Below, in pieces: positions 10,833 to 22,196 of a stretch of DNA of 64,000 bases. The DNA comes from Spiroplasma chrysopicola DF-1 (GTDB lineage: Bacteria; Bacillota_I; Bacilli_A; Mycoplasmatales; Mycoplasmataceae), in NCBI RefSeq assembly GCF_000400935.1, contig NC_021280.1, positions 744,001 to 808,000 of the forward strand. Direction: 5' to 3'. Numbering within the stretch: the stretch's first letter is position 1; every line of letters starts with the position of its first letter. The translations under genes and the position numbers were made by a program. The notes below the pieces were generated by a model, which was given only the letters and a program-made list of their open reading frames with translations, did no database searches and was not told the DNA's origin.

Positions 10833-10861
10833 ATTATAGATTTTAAAATTTCAAAAAGCAA
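10833..10861 (-). promoter_or_regulatory. Promoter of secreted paralogue 3 and its ABC operon
   Basis: TTGCTT (10861-10856) and TATAAT (10838-10833) on the minus strand, 17-nt spacer. The insertion sequence begins 34 nt further upstream and leaves the promoter intact. Confidence 0.65.
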
Positions 10862-10866
10862 CAATT

Positions 10867-10894
10867 AAATTAATAATTCCTGTAAAAACCACAC
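10867..10894. repeat. 28-bp direct repeat, left copy, abutting the IS at 10895
   Basis: Matches 12041-12068 at 26 of 28 positions. This copy ends exactly where the left inverted repeat of the IS begins. Confidence 0.75.
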
Positions 10895-12024
10895 ACATTT
10901 AAGACCACTAAATTCTTTAGAATAAATTTAGGAGGATTAAAAATGATAACAAGTATTATTACTGAAAATGAATTATATAAATTACATCGTGGTTTTAAAA
11001 AGTGGTATGGGCGTGTTGAACCAACTAAAGAAACAAATTATATCTATCATCATTTGTCAAATTATTTTAATTTATGCCATAAATACTATTTAAAAAGTCA
11101 CTCATTAAACCAGTTAATTAAATTATTTTATAAAGGCAAACAAACATTTTATACATGATCAAATAAAATTAAAGAATTTTTATTAAATTCTTATGATTTT
11201 GAATGATTTAAAAAGACTTCAACACGACCAAAAACTATTCATTATCATTATAGTAAAATATATAAAAGAAAAATTGCTAAGATGATTAAAACATACCGAG
11301 AAAAATATGGCACAGGGATATATGAGTTTTATAATTTAACATTAGCAAATTATTTTACCTACCAAAATATGCCAATTAAACATAACATTAAAACATTAAT
11401 AAAATGAGATAAAACATTTAATAATTATTCTAAGCGTAAAAATATAAAGAAAATATATCAACGTTATGAAATGCCCGAATTAGGACATGTTCAACATGAT
11501 GTTAAAATATTAACTAAAAATATGACAGGTTACAAAAAAGATTTGTATATTTTTGATTACATTGATGAAAAATCACGTTATGCAGTGGCTTATGTTTCTG
11601 CGCATAAAACACAAGATATTGCTGCTAAACTATTTGAAAAAGCTTATTTTGAATTTAAAAATATTGGCATTAACATTAAGAGAATTCGAACAGACAATGG
11701 AACTGAATATGTATATAATCATCGTTCAAATTATGCTCATCGAAAAAGTGAATTTACAAAAGCAGTAAATAAAAAAGGAGTTGCTCATCAGACAACTCCA
11801 GTGCGTTCCCCACAGTCAAATGGGAAAATTGAAAGATTTCATCGTAACTGAAATAAGTTTTTTGAATATTTACCAAGATATCTTAAGGAAATTGATGATA
11901 TTGAAAAACAAATTAAAATCTTTCTAAATTATTATAACAATATTCGACGACATAAGAGCATAAATCTTTTAACACCTGCTGAAGCTGTGTTAAAATTTTT
12001 AAAAGACTAACTGGTCTTAAATGT
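10895..12024 (+). mobile_element. Insertion sequence with a DDE integrase-type transposase (IS3/IS481-like)
   Basis: 1,130 bp bounded by a 13-bp inverted repeat: ACATTTAAGACCA at 10895-10907 and its complement at 12012-12024. One transposase gene fills it. No obvious short target duplication is seen. A 28-bp direct repeat touches the left end and recurs 16 nt beyond the right end. Confidence 0.75.
10943..12010 (+). CDS. Transposase, DDE integrase core (rve type)
   Basis: 355 residues from ATG 10943 (AGGAGG upstream) to TAA 12010. The N-terminal half is basic and probably DNA-binding. The C-terminal half has an integrase core: D in GHVQHDVK (first Asp), D in RTDNGTEY (second Asp) and E in SPQSNGKIERFHR (catalytic Glu), followed by the typical YYNNIRRHKSINLLTPAE end. 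All three catalytic residues and an intact frame (with TGA as Trp) suggest the element can still move. Confidence 0.85.
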
Positions 12025-12040
12025 CTATGGTACCTTACAT

Positions 12041-12068
12041 AAATTAATAATTCCTATATAAACCACAC
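12041..12068. repeat. 28-bp direct repeat, right copy
   Basis: Partner of 10867-10894 with two mismatches. It lies between the two insertion sequences, 2 nt before the left end of the IS30-like element. Confidence 0.75.
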
Positions 12069-12070
12069 TG

Positions 12071-13167
12071 TGTAGATTATCATAATAAGTGCAAGTTCTG
12101 AAAAATGAAAAATTCATATGTTATACTTTTATCACTAAATAGAAAGTAAAAACATATGAATTATAAACATTTTATCACAAATGAACGAGCTTTATTAGAA
12201 AGTTATAAAATTCAAGGATTAAAAAATCGTGAATGTGCCAGAAGATTAAATAAACATGAATCTACAATTTCAAGAGAATTAAAATGTTGTAAATTAAATA
12301 AGTATACTGCAAAACAAGCAATATTAGATTATAAAAAACAACGTAGAAAATGTGGCAACAAGAAAAAACTTTCTTTTAATCAGCGAAAATATATTAATTA
12401 CGGATTAAAAAATTTATGATCCCCCGAACAAATTATTGGCCGTTTTAAACAACTAACTAATTTTGAAAAAGGGAATTTCGGTTTTAACTATTCTGATATT
12501 TCCTTAGGAAAAAGTATTTCAACAATTTATCGTTATATCAAAATTAAAGCATTTTCATTAGCGCAAACTACCTTACGCCATTATAAAACTCACACAAAAC
12601 CAAAGTTTACCAATGATAAAAGACATATTTGAGAAATTAAACGCGATAAATTTGACTTTGGTCATTTTGAAGCTGATTTAATTGTTGGGAAAAACAATAA
12701 AAGTTATAAATTAACTATTACGGAAAGATTAACAAATTTGAATTATATTTGCCATCTTGATGATAAAGCATCAAGCAGCATAAATAAAAATTTAATTAAT
12801 TTCTTTAAAAATTCAACAATTCTAAAATATGCCAAATCTTTAACTTTAGATAATGGCTCAGAATTTGCAATGTGAAAAGAATTTGAACAAGATACTGGAA
12901 TTCCAATTTATTTTACAGCACCAAGTTCTCCTTGAAAGAAAGGAACTATTGAACATGAAAATAAACTATTTAGACAAAGATATCCCAAGCATAAAAACTT
13001 AAATAAATATAGTGAAAAGTATGATAAAGAAAACATTATTCTCCTAAATAATAGACCAAGAAAAAAACTAAACTTTAAAACACCAGTTGAAGTATTTCAA
13101 ATGTTTAGTCCATATTTTGATTTATTAAAAACTTGCACTTATCTTGCACTTATTATGATAATCTACA
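12071..13167 (+). mobile_element. IS30-like insertion sequence
   Basis: 1,097 bp with perfect 25-bp inverted repeats at 12071-12095 and 13143-13167. An 11-bp piece of the right end (CTTGCACTTAT) is repeated directly at 13132-13142. The encoded transposase reads out through the right end. Confidence 0.85.
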
Positions 13168-13175
13168 TAATTTAA
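12156..13175 (+). CDS. IS30-family transposase
   Basis: 339 residues from ATG 12156. The N-terminal helix-turn-helix (NRECARRLNKHESTISREL, about residues 27-45) is typical of IS30. The catalytic core shows D in FGHFEADLIVGK, D in LTLDNGSEF and E in PWKKGTIEHENKLFRQ, i.e. a complete DDE triad, with GTIE(H)EN as in the family. The last 11 codons run through the right inverted repeat, and the TAA at 13173-13175 lies outside the element, so this copy uses a stop from flanking DNA. Trp is coded by TGA. Confidence 0.88.
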
Positions 13176-13251
13176 ATTGTGAAAAATTTTTTTAAAATAG
13201 AAAATATTGATGTTTTAAAATATTTATGATCTAATAAATGTGGTGATAAAA

Positions 13252-15264
13252 ATGGAAGAAAAAATTAAATATGAAGTTGAAGCGAAACCTCTTAGTAAAA
13301 TAATTGATGATCTAATTGATAAATCATTTGAAGAAAAAAATTTAAAATCAAAAATAGTTGTACCAAGATATCAGCGCAGTAGAGTTTGAAAAAAAGAAAA
13401 TCAAGAAAGATTTTTAGATAGTTTAAAAATGGGCTATCCTTTTGGAACTTTTATTTTTTACGAAAAAAATGATGGTAGTTTTGATATAGTTGATGGTTAT
13501 CAAAGACTATCAACAATTAAACTATTTATTACAAATCCAAATAAATTTATACGACATGAAGATATTGATCCGGATAATGAAATTAATGAATTAATGAATA
13601 ATGCAAATATTTCAACTAACAAATCAAAAGTTTATGATGAACTATTAAGGTATATTAAGGATTATTTAATTAATCTATCAAAAGAAAATTTTGAACATAT
13701 TCAAATTGCAGAAATTGTAAATTATTTAAAAAGTAAATTAAGTTTTTTAAATGCAGACACTGAATTAACAGAAAAATTAAATGCTGCTTTAAAAGAACCT
13801 ATCTTAAACTTTACTAGACAAGTTTCTAAATTAAATAATATAAAAGTTCCAGTAATTACTTGTTCTGGTAATCCAGGTGCTTTACCTTTTATTTTTGAAC
13901 AAGTTAATACAGGGGGTATAAAACTAAATAAATATGATATTGCTGGAGCTACATGATCAAATAATAAAGTTAAATGCTTAAATACAGATATTATAGACAA
14001 TATCATAAAAAAATATGAGGCTGACTATGATGATGTTGAAAAAAATGATAATTCAAATGATGATACAACGACAAGCGGACAAATTAATAGAGATATTGAT
14101 TTAAACAGTATAAAAAAAGGGAGAAATTTAAATTTATACGAATATATTTACGGATTTGCAAGATTATTAGAATCAAAATACCCTGAATTATTTAAACCAT
14201 CGAAAAAAGATAATTCAATAAATGAAGCAGGTTTTATAATTTTTAATGCTTGTGTTGGAAATAAAATACATAATATATCAAATTTAAATGCTGTTATAGA
14301 AAAAAGATTAGAAAATTGAAATAAAGGTGAAATGCTAAATGCTTTTACAGAAAACATCTTTGAAGCTATTAATATTGTAAGAGATAGTTTAAAAGTAATA
14401 AGTAATTTTAAAAATAATAAACAAAAACATGATTATTTTAGACCTCATACAGTTACTCAACTTGCTTCTATTATTACTGATGTATTTTACTCCCTTTATG
14501 GTTTTGAAATTAATAATGAAACTCCTAAATTTAATAGCCAAGGAATATACAGTGTTAAAATTAGTGAAATTAAAAATAAAGACTGAAAAATAATAAAAAA
14601 CAAATATAAAAAAAATTTAATCAAAAAATATATAATTGATATTTTGGGAAATGACTGGCAAGGAAGTGGAGATAATAGATTAGTATCAATCATGCAACAG
14701 CCTGGATATTATATGAGAGACATTGCAATAGAAGATGTTGTTACATCAGCTAACTATTATTTTGAATCTTCTTTATCAAATGATGACATAGTTAAAAAAA
14801 ATCCAACAGAAAAAGACAAGGTAATATTATCATTAATTTATTCAAATGCTTATTCATTTTTAGAGGCTAATAGTTCACAAAAATATGAATTTGACCATAT
14901 TGTTTCAGGTAATTATTTAATGAATACAATAAGTGAATTTAAAAAACAAAATAAAGGTTTACCTATTAATTCAATTGCCAATTTTGCATTAGTTACTAAA
15001 GAAATTAATATTTTAAAGTCAAATGAAAAATGGGCAAATATAAAAGAAGAAATAAAGAAACTTTTAGAAAAAAAACCAGAATTAAAAGAAAAGACAAATG
15101 CTGAATATTTAGAAAAGTCAATTTTTTTAGTAAATAATGTAGATTTCTCATTTTATAATGAAAAAGAAAACTTTGATAATTTTAGTAAAAAATATAAAAA
15201 TTTCCTAAAAACAAGATGGAATAATATGAAAATAATTTTTGAAAATTCATTAAAAAAACTTTAA
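13252..15264 (+). CDS. GmrSD-like protein: DUF262 (ParB-like) domain fused to a C-terminal HNH-type (DUF1524-like) domain
   Basis: 670 residues. The N-terminal DUF262 signature is clear: VPRYQR at about 37-42, W at about 46, LDSLKMGYPFGTF, and VDGYQRLSTI (80-89) in place of the usual DGQQR motif; FEQVNTGG follows near 220. Near the C-terminus YEFDHIVSGNYL (H at about 549) and NSIANFALVTKEIN with a following Lys look like the H-N-K elements of DUF1524 nucleases. This domain order is that of single-chain GmrSD type IV restriction enzymes, which use nucleotide hydrolysis to cleave modified phage DNA. ATG 13252 is the best start; GTG 13240 is an alternative and the ribosome binding site is weak. 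The adjacent IS and isolated position suggest an acquired defence gene. The target is unknown. Confidence 0.75.
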
Positions 15265-15295
15265 GATTACTCTATAAGTAGTCTTAAAGTTTTTT
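15253..15295. terminator. Bidirectional terminator between the GmrSD-like gene and lepA
   Basis: 19-bp stem (15253-15271 with 15277-15295, one G-U pair) with A and T runs on both sides. It overlaps the stop of the plus-strand gene and abuts the lepA stop. Confidence 0.85.
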
Positions 15296-15297
15296 CT

Positions 15298-17100
15298 TTA
15301 ATCATCCAGCTTCAAAACCGCCATAAATGCTTCTTGTGGTACTTCCACTGAACCAATGGCTTTCATTCTTTTTTTACCTTCTTTTTGTTTTTCTAATAGT
15401 TTTTTCTTGCGGGTAATATCTCCCCCATAACATTTAGCTAAAACATTTTTACGCATCGCTTTAATATCTTCACGAGCAATAATCTTTTGATTAATTGCCG
15501 CTTGAATTGGTACTTCAAAGTTCTGACGGGGAATAATTTCTTTTAACTTGCTACATAAAGCTTTTCCACGATGAAACGCAAAATCACGGTGGACAATTGT
15601 TGATAAAGCATCAATGATATCCCCATTTAATAAAATATCCATTTTAACTAATTTATTTGGTCGATATCCAAGAAACTCATAATCAAAAGAAGCGTAACCT
15701 TTACTAATTGATTTTAAGCGATCAAAGAAATCAAAAACAATCTCATTTAACGGCATTTCATAGGTTAAAATTCGTCGCGTATCATCAATATATTCTAGGT
15801 TAACATAAGTTCCCCTTTTATTTTGACATAATTCCATTAATGCCCCAATAAAATTATCGGGAGTCATAATTGTTGTTTTAACATATGGTTCTTCAATTCG
15901 GGCAATCCGTTGTACTTCTGGTAATTCACTAGGATTATCAATTTTAATCATTTCTTGATTTGTTAAATAAACATTGTAAATTACCGATGGCGCTGTCGCA
16001 ATTAATTCTAAATTATATTCACGTTCTAAACGTTCTTGAATCACATCCATATGTAATAATCCTAGAAAACCACAGCGAAACCCAAACCCTAATGCTTGTG
16101 ATGTTTCTGGTTCATAAACTAATGATGCATCTGATAATTGGATTTTTTCTAACGCTTCTTTTAAGTCTTTATAACGCGCTGAATCAATCGGATAAATTCC
16201 ACAATATACCATTGGATTTAATTTTTTATACCCCGCTAATGGTTTACCAGCAGGATTATCAACTAACGTAATTGTATCTCCAACATTAACATCCTTAATT
16301 GTTTTAATACTTGCCGCTAACCAGCCTACTTCACCAGCTGTTAATTCCTCTTTTTTAACTTCTTTTGGTGTTTTAACCCCTAATTCTGTCACATGATAAG
16401 CAGCTTCACTATTCATTAATTTGATTTGATCACCAATTTTAACTTTTCCCTGCATAATCCGAATTGAAACAGTAACACCCCGGTATTTATCATAATAAGA
16501 ATCAAAAATTAGCGCTTGTAAGGGATTATTATCATCAGCAGTTAATGGTGCTGGAACTTTATTAACGATTGCTTCTAAAACTTGATCAATATTAAGACCT
16601 GTTTTGGCACTGATTAATGGGGCATCATCACAAGGAATCCCAATTAATTTTTCAATTTGTTCTTTTACCCGTTCAGGATCAGCTGAAGGTAAATCAACTT
16701 TATTAATAACGGGAATAATTTCTAAATTATTATCAATTGCTAAGTAAACATTCGCTAAGGTTTGCGCTTCAATTCCTTGTGAAGCATCAACAACTAAAAT
16801 TGCCCCTTCACAAGCCGCTAAACTACGTGAGACTTCATAAGTAAAATCAACATGCCCAGGAGTATCAATTAAATGAAAAATGTAATCTTGCCCATCTTTG
16901 GCATGGTATTTTAACTGCACAGAATTTAATTTAATGGTAATTCCCCGCTCACGTTCTAAAGCCATTGAATCTAATAACTGTTCTTGCATTTCACGTTTTT
17001 CAACCGTTCCTGTTGTTTCCAAAATGCGGTCAGCTAATGTTGATTTACCATGATCAATATGGGCAATAATACAAAAATTCCTGATTTTTGACTTTTCCAT
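15298..17100 (-). CDS. lepA: Elongation factor 4 (back-translocating GTPase LepA)
   Basis: 600 residues, full length and complete without TGA. G1 motif AHIDHGKST at about 13-21, switch with RERGITIK, G3 DTPGH, G4 NKVD, then EF-G-like domains and the LepA-specific C-terminus ([13 protein letters not shown]... [10 protein letters not shown]). LepA acts on the ribosome at the membrane and favours back-translocation under stress. AAGGAGA lies 12 nt before ATG 17100. It is the single gene between two terminators. Confidence 0.97.
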   Translation of the reverse strand: MEKSKIRNFCIIAHIDHGKSTLADRILETTGTVEKREMQEQLLDSMALERERGITIKLNSVQLKYHAKDGQDYIFHLIDTPGHVDFTYEVSRSLAACEGAILVVDASQGIEAQTLANVYLAIDNNLEIIPVINKVDLPSADPERVKEQIEKLIGIPCDDAPLISAKTGLNIDQVLEAIVNKVPAPLTADDNNPLQALIFDSYYDKYRGVTVSIRIMQGKVKIGDQIKLMNSEAAYHVTELGVKTPKEVKKEELTAGEVGWLAASIKTIKDVNVGDTITLVDNPAGKPLAGYKKLNPMVYCGIYPIDSARYKDLKEALEKIQLSDASLVYEPETSQALGFGFRCGFLGLLHMDVIQERLEREYNLELIATAPSVIYNVYLTNQEMIKIDNPSELPEVQRIARIEEPYVKTTIMTPDNFIGALMELCQNKRGTYVNLEYIDDTRRILTYEMPLNEIVFDFFDRLKSISKGYASFDYEFLGYRPNKLVKMDILLNGDIIDALSTIVHRDFAFHRGKALCSKLKEIIPRQNFEVPIQAAINQKIIAREDIKAMRKNVLAKCYGGDITRKKKLLEKQKEGKKRMKAIGSVEVPQEAFMAVLKLDD

Positions 17101-17207
17101 TATCCGATTAATTCTCCTTTTTTTACTTCTTCAATTACTAATTATAAAGGAATAATTCTGATTTTGCTATGAAATCAAATACGATTGCTATTTTTCTTAC
17201 CATAATA

Positions 17208-17234
17208 AAAACTCACCAATCATTGGTGAGTTTT
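17208..17234. terminator. Hairpin downstream of the rhodanese gene
   Basis: Perfect 13-nt arms AAAACTCACCAAT / ATTGGTGAGTTTT with a central C, so the real loop is a few nt. It follows the stop at 17244 on the minus strand. Confidence 0.8.
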
Positions 17235-17243
17235 GTTGTTATT

Positions 17244-17549
17244 TTAACCTTGGTAACTACTCATTCCCCCAGCAACATCAACAACATTATGATAACCATT
17301 GCGAGTTAAGACATTACACACTTGTTGAGAACGTCCCCCACTATGACAAGTAATCATTAGTTTTGTTGTTTTATCTGGAAAAAAATCTTCAGGATTAAAA
17401 ACTAGCCCCACCATTGGAATATTTTGCGCCAACGGATGTTTTGCTAACATTGTTAATTCCCCTGGCTCACGAACATCAATTAATTGGTAGCCTGCTTGCA
17501 CATAGTTAGGCACTTCTTTTCAACTAATTTGTTTAACTGTTGAATCCAT
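17244..17549 (-). CDS. Rhodanese-like domain protein
   Basis: 101 residues, a single rhodanese domain. YQLIDVREPGE is the substrate-side motif and CHSGGRSQQ carries the active-site Cys and the CxxGxR loop, so sulfur transfer is likely possible. ATG 17549 restores the usual N-terminus (MDSTVKQISW) once TGA is read as Trp. Small single-domain rhodaneses pass sulfane sulfur or detoxify thiols; no partner is adjacent. It is cytosolic. Confidence 0.85.
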
Positions 17550-17603
17550 TTCAATTTCCTTTCTGAAATAACTGCTATTCTTATTATACTAAAATGATAG
17601 CTA

Positions 17604-18413
17604 TTAAAATACTGTTTTAATTATTTCTTTTAAAAAGGTAATTGTGCGAACTTCCGCTTGTTGGGCAATCATTAGCACTTCTTCATGACTTAAATTACCC
17701 CCAATCCCAGCGGCTTTATTGGTAATCAAACTAAGGCCTAAAATCTTCATCCCGGCATGTTTAGCCACAATTGCTTCGGGAACTGTACTCATTCCAACAG
17801 CATCGCAGCCTAAGCGTTGATACGCCCCAATTTCTGCTGGTGTTTCATACATTGGGCCAGGAAAGTAACCATAAACCCCCGTTTGGACGGCAATGGTCAA
17901 TTTTGCGGCCACTTCTTGAGCTTTAGCCAATAATTCTGGATGATAGATATTTGTCATATCAGGAAAACGGGGACCAAATTCATCATAATTCTCACCCCGT
18001 AATGGACTTGGACAAAACAAACTAATTTGGTCTCGAATCAACATTAAAGTTCCAGGTAATAAATAATCGCTAATTCCTCCACAAGCATTTGTTAAAATTA
18101 GATTTTTAACTTTTAATTTTGCTAACACCCTGATTGGTAAAACAACTTGATCAATGTCATGACCTTCATAATAATGAAAACGCCCTTTCAAGGCTAATAC
18201 TCTTTTTCCCATCAATGTTCCATAAACAAGTTTTGATTCATGACCAACAACAGTTGATGCTGTAAAATGAGGAATTTCGGTAAAAGAAATTTCTTTAATA
18301 ATTGTCATATCATTAACAAGATTGGCTAACCCAGAACCAAGAATAATTGCAATATCAATTGGCCCATTAATTTCTTTTGCTAAATATGCACTAACTTGAT
18401 TAACTTTTTGCAT
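17604..18413 (-). CDS. punA: Purine nucleoside phosphorylase (trimeric, PunA/PupG type)
   Basis: 269 residues. IILGSGL, the VVGHESKLVYG phosphate region, GRFHYYEGH, NACGGI, FGPRFPDMTN and VGMSTVPE with ITNKA..G match the low-molecular-mass trimeric PNPs that split inosine and guanosine. It gives purine salvage, essential in an organism that cannot make purines. GGATAAG near AGAAAGGAT precedes ATG 18413. It is downstream of an ECF S component gene, which may supply a nucleoside or vitamin. Confidence 0.93.
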   Translation of the reverse strand: MQKVNQVSAYLAKEINGPIDIAIILGSGLANLVNDMTIIKEISFTEIPHFTASTVVGHESKLVYGTLMGKRVLALKGRFHYYEGHDIDQVVLPIRVLAKLKVKNLILTNACGGISDYLLPGTLMLIRDQISLFCPSPLRGENYDEFGPRFPDMTNIYHPELLAKAQEVAAKLTIAVQTGVYGYFPGPMYETPAEIGAYQRLGCDAVGMSTVPEAIVAKHAGMKILGLSLITNKAAGIGGNLSHEEVLMIAQQAEVRTITFLKEIIKTVF

Positions 18414-18437
18414 AATATCTTATCCTTTCTTTAATTC

Positions 18438-19007
18438 TTATTTTTCTATTATTAAATCTTGGGAAACCTTTGGTTTTATTTTTTTATAAATCAGAAACTC
18501 TTCATCATTTCATAACCGTTGTTGATAGCGGCGATTTACTTTTTCTAAGCCTAACGAAATTATTATCGCCAACACAATTGAAACACCAATTTGAATACTA
18601 TCGTTAATTACTTCCACAACCCCAACAGCTGGCCCAAATAAGAAGTACGCGGGAATAACATATAAATATGTCATTAAACTACTTAGGAAAAAAGCAACAT
18701 AGCGTGTTAAAATTTTATAGCCAAAGGCGGTGATGAAAAACATTAGCATTCGAATCGCCATTGAAATAGGAATATAAACAAAAGAACCAGTAAGTAAATC
18801 AATTACTCCAACATAAATAATACCACTGATTAACATCATTGGTCCAGGAATTAAAATAATTAGACTAAGAAATAAACCATCAGCTAATTGGAGAATACTT
18901 TGGGTTGATCCAATCCGAATAAACTGGGTAACATATGCCAAAGCGATTAAAAGACCCGTGATTACACCAGTTGTAACTAAATATTTGAGCGATTTCAAAC
19001 GATACAT
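18438..19007 (-). CDS. ECF transporter substrate-specific (S) component
   Basis: About 189 residues with five to six hydrophobic segments, an N-terminal short basic part (MYRLKSLKYL) then GVITGLLIALAYV, and SILQLADGLFLSLIILIPGPMM, all typical of ECF S components that use a shared EcfAAT energy module encoded elsewhere. The family pattern does not give the substrate. The gene lies between fmt and punA on one strand with short gaps, suggesting an operon. The last 24 residues after the TGA-encoded Trp form a hydrophilic tail. AGGGAG precedes ATG 19007. Confidence 0.75.
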
Positions 19008-19022
19008 TATTATGCACTCCCT

Positions 19023-19985
19023 TTATTGAAATTGATAACCAATTTGCAATTCTTTATTTTCATTAATATTATAATAATATTTTTCTGCTAATTGTGGTTT
19101 TTTACCAGCGCGTTGTAATTCGGTAATTATTAAATAACCATCAGCAGTTTTAACTTTAATTCCTGTTTTTTCAATTGCCATAATTATCCCCGGAGCAACC
19201 TTACTATCCGCTGGATTTAATGGTTCTGAACTCATCATACTATGATAAATTTTATAATTAATTCCTTGCAAAGTAGTATAGGCAATTGGTCAACTATATA
19301 ATCCCCGAATTTGATTATAAATTGTTAGCGTTGGTTTATTTCAGTTAATTTGTTCTTCACTGCGAGAAATATTATAACCAAAAGTGACTTTCCTTTCATC
19401 TTGGAGAACCCCAATTAATTCACCATTGATTACTTTTAATAATTGCTCAGCAATAATCTTTTCTCCTAACACCATTAATTTGTCATGGAGACTACTTGCT
19501 GTGTCAGTTAAACTAATTGCTATTTTTTCTTGATAATAAACTACTCCCGCATCCATTTTTTTAATCATTTGCATTAAACTAACACCAGTTTCCGTTTCAC
19601 CATCAATAATTGCTTTATGAATTGGTGCTCCTCCCCGTAATTTTGGTAACAACGAAGCATGAATATTTAAGGCATTAATTTTTGGAATAGCTAAAATTTT
19701 TTCCGGAATAAATTGACCATAAGCACAGGTTAATAAAATATCTGGGGCAAGGTTAGTGATTGTTTCGGTTAAATCACCAATCTTTTCTGGTTGATAGACT
19801 GGAATATCATGTTTTAAAGCAAATTGTTTAACAGGAGAAAACTGAATTTCTTGTTTGCGCCCAATCTTACGATCAGGTTGTGTTATGATGGCAATCAAAC
19901 TAAGCTCAGATCCTAAAGTTTGTAATCCTTGTAAAACACCTAAAGCAAAGGTTGGTGTACCCATAAAAATAATTTTTTTCTTCAT
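19023..19985 (-). CDS. fmt: Methionyl-tRNA formyltransferase
   Basis: 320 residues. IIFMGTPTFA (about 4-13), QPDR, the SLLPKLRGGAPI formyl-folate site and MDAGVVYYQ mark the Fmt catalytic domain; the C-terminal tRNA-binding domain follows (LQRAGKKP...). One in-frame TGA (after SEEQIN) is Trp. ATG 19985 is preferred over upstream starts because it gives the normal Fmt N-terminus; the stop of the preceding gene is only 1 nt away, so translation is probably coupled. No def gene is adjacent. Confidence 0.96.
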
Positions 19986-19986
19986 T

Positions 19987-22008
19987 CTATTCCTCTTTTC
20001 TAAGTTGTTGTAATAATTTAGCAACATGTTGAAAAATAACAACCATTGCTAATGTATCCCGATTACAGTATTCTAACATTGGCTCACGAAAATATTTTAA
20101 TCATAACGGTAAAGAAATGTTATTTTCAGCACGGCGACGAAAGGTTTCACTAGCCATATCTCCTTTGCGAATTTTTAAAGCTTGGTAACTGAAATTATTA
20201 TCAAAAGCTGGCTGGGTTTTTTTAATTGACTTTGATCCATAAAACTCTTTTTGATAAATCATAAAATCTTTAAAAAAATCCATTAAATCAATTGTATGAC
20301 TACGAATTCTTAATAATTTTTGTTGTAATAACTCTAATTCTATTTTTTCTACCGAGTCTTGACTACGTGAAACTAATAAACTAACAAATTGCGCCAATTC
20401 TCATAACACTTTACATTCAAAACTTTTGTAGTAAGCAACATATACCCCATGACCAGCTACTGATAAATCAGTTACGAGTTGCTTTGCTAATCCTAAGCGT
20501 GGATCCTCTTCACCATCGGCTAAATAAGCGAAATGTTGCATTGTTGTTTCATTATTATAGTCATAATTGTCATCTTTAATAATATGAACTGAATACTGAA
20601 ACGGGATTTGTTGATATGAATAACTATGATCAAAACGAGGGACAGCTGATTTCATAGTTTCAAAATCATACATATAAATTGGATATTGATATTCCCCAAA
20701 AACTTTTGTTACTTCAGTAATTTTACTTGGATCAATAATGGGCGCCAAATTTTGAACAGCTTTAATTTGGCGAACTTGGGCTTCACTAAAAGTAATTGAT
20801 TTTTGCTTTTCCTGTTCCATTTTAAAAGTAAATGGTAAATGAATATCTTGTAATAAATCAATCCCTTCATCATATTTTAGCAGCGTTTTTTTTGTTCGGC
20901 CTTGAACTAATTCAAAAACACTATGATGTTCTGGCAAAAAGGATGTCATATGGGCACAATAACCGTATGAATCTCCTTTAAAATTAAAACATTGCTCAGC
21001 TGCTAACATCTTTTTGATGTTCTTTTCATCTTCGTTAAAATATTTTTTAATTGTTGCTAAATCTAGTTCAATTGGACGATTATTTTTTTGAACGCGAGAA
21101 TTAAATTCTCCCGTTAGCATTTGCTGGCAAAATTCTAAAAGTGTTAGCGCAGGTAATTTTTTTGTTGCATGTTTATAAACATCTTGGAATAAAAACAACT
21201 GATCATAATCAAGATCTCCCTCACGATAATAAGCAGAATTTATTAGCATCATTGAGACACGACTAACTTTTAATCCTAAACCAGTTAAAATATAATACTG
21301 GTAAGCAACATCATATGCATATTCATCCTTGACATCTTTCATAATGAAGGCCTGTTCATTTTTATCAAATTTACAGCCAGTTGATGCTTTAACCTCAATT
21401 AAATGATAGGTTCCATCTGATAATTTTTTTAAAATATCACATTTTGTAATACAATCATTAAATTGAAACGATGGTTCAAAGTAAATTTGATAACGGTCAT
21501 TCGCTAAAACTTCTTGGGTTTTAGCAAATGCAATTTTTTTACTATATAAATCAAGATTAAAATAGTTACCATCGCGCATAAAAAACTCGCGGGCTTTTTG
21601 GCCAATTTCTTCCCCATCAGCTAAAGTTTCTCCGGGGTAAAACGGGATGGGATTATCTGTAATTTTTGTTTCTTGAATTTTATCAATGGCAAGAAGTTTT
21701 TTAGTTTCATTATCATCGCTTTGACCAGCTGATGGTCAAAAAGTTTCTAAGGTTAAATCATAAAGATTGGGGTCAAACAGTAGCGAATCATCATCTTCGT
21801 TATTATTATCTTCGGTTAAAAAATCATCATCACTAATTTTAGCCCCATTAATATTATCTTTTAAGTCAAAAAAAACTGATAATTCTTTGCTAAGAACTCA
21901 ATTTCGAACAGCCGCCAAATTTTCACGTTTAGCTAAAGTTCAGGCAATTTTAAAGCATTTTTTAAATCTTTTGTAATCTTCTTTTTTTAGTGTTAACTTG
22001 CTTGCCAT
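19987..22008 (-). CDS. DUF2779-type nuclease-like protein: PD-(D/E)XK region plus RNase H-like C-terminus
   Basis: About 673 residues. KCDIL (D about 191) and HLIEVKAS (E 205, K 207) form a PD-(D/E)XK-like nuclease core; IYMYDFETM (D 448, E 450) and CNRDT near the C-terminus look like the acidic residues of a DEDD/RNase H-like exonuclease. This combination matches the DUF2779 family. An acidic Glu/Asp/Asn-rich linker lies at about 45-75. It ends 1 nt before fmt, in the fmt - S component - punA operon. A role in DNA repair, RNA processing or defence is possible; none is proven. The start ATG 22008 has only a weak ribosome binding site. Confidence 0.75.
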
Positions 22009-22059
22009 TGGTGCTAATCCCCTTGCTCTTGTTTTATCTTATCATATTTTTCAAGAAAA

Positions 22060-22084
22060 AAATGAACTCATTGTGAGTTCATTT
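22060..22084. terminator. 11-bp hairpin upstream of the DUF2779 gene
   Basis: Arms AAATGAACTCA / TGAGTTCATTT with a 3-nt loop, preceded by A-rich and followed by T-rich sequence. Confidence 0.55.
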
Positions 22085-22196
22085 ATAAAAAATTGTTTTA
22101 ATTTAAAGGGTTTATCCTAAAAACAAAGAGTTTGTTGATTATTATTTTTGCCCGAAATTAACAGGTAAATAACTTGATTACTCTAATTTTCAAAAA

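Noticed and set aside
12041-12068. Direct repeats near the IS as a CRISPR-like array
   Set aside because: Only two copies more than 1.1 kb apart, flanking a transposon.
13178-13267. A 29-codon frame before the GmrSD-like gene as a small antitoxin or leader gene
   Set aside because: It starts with GTG, has no ribosome binding site and overlaps the real start in another frame; no pattern supports it.
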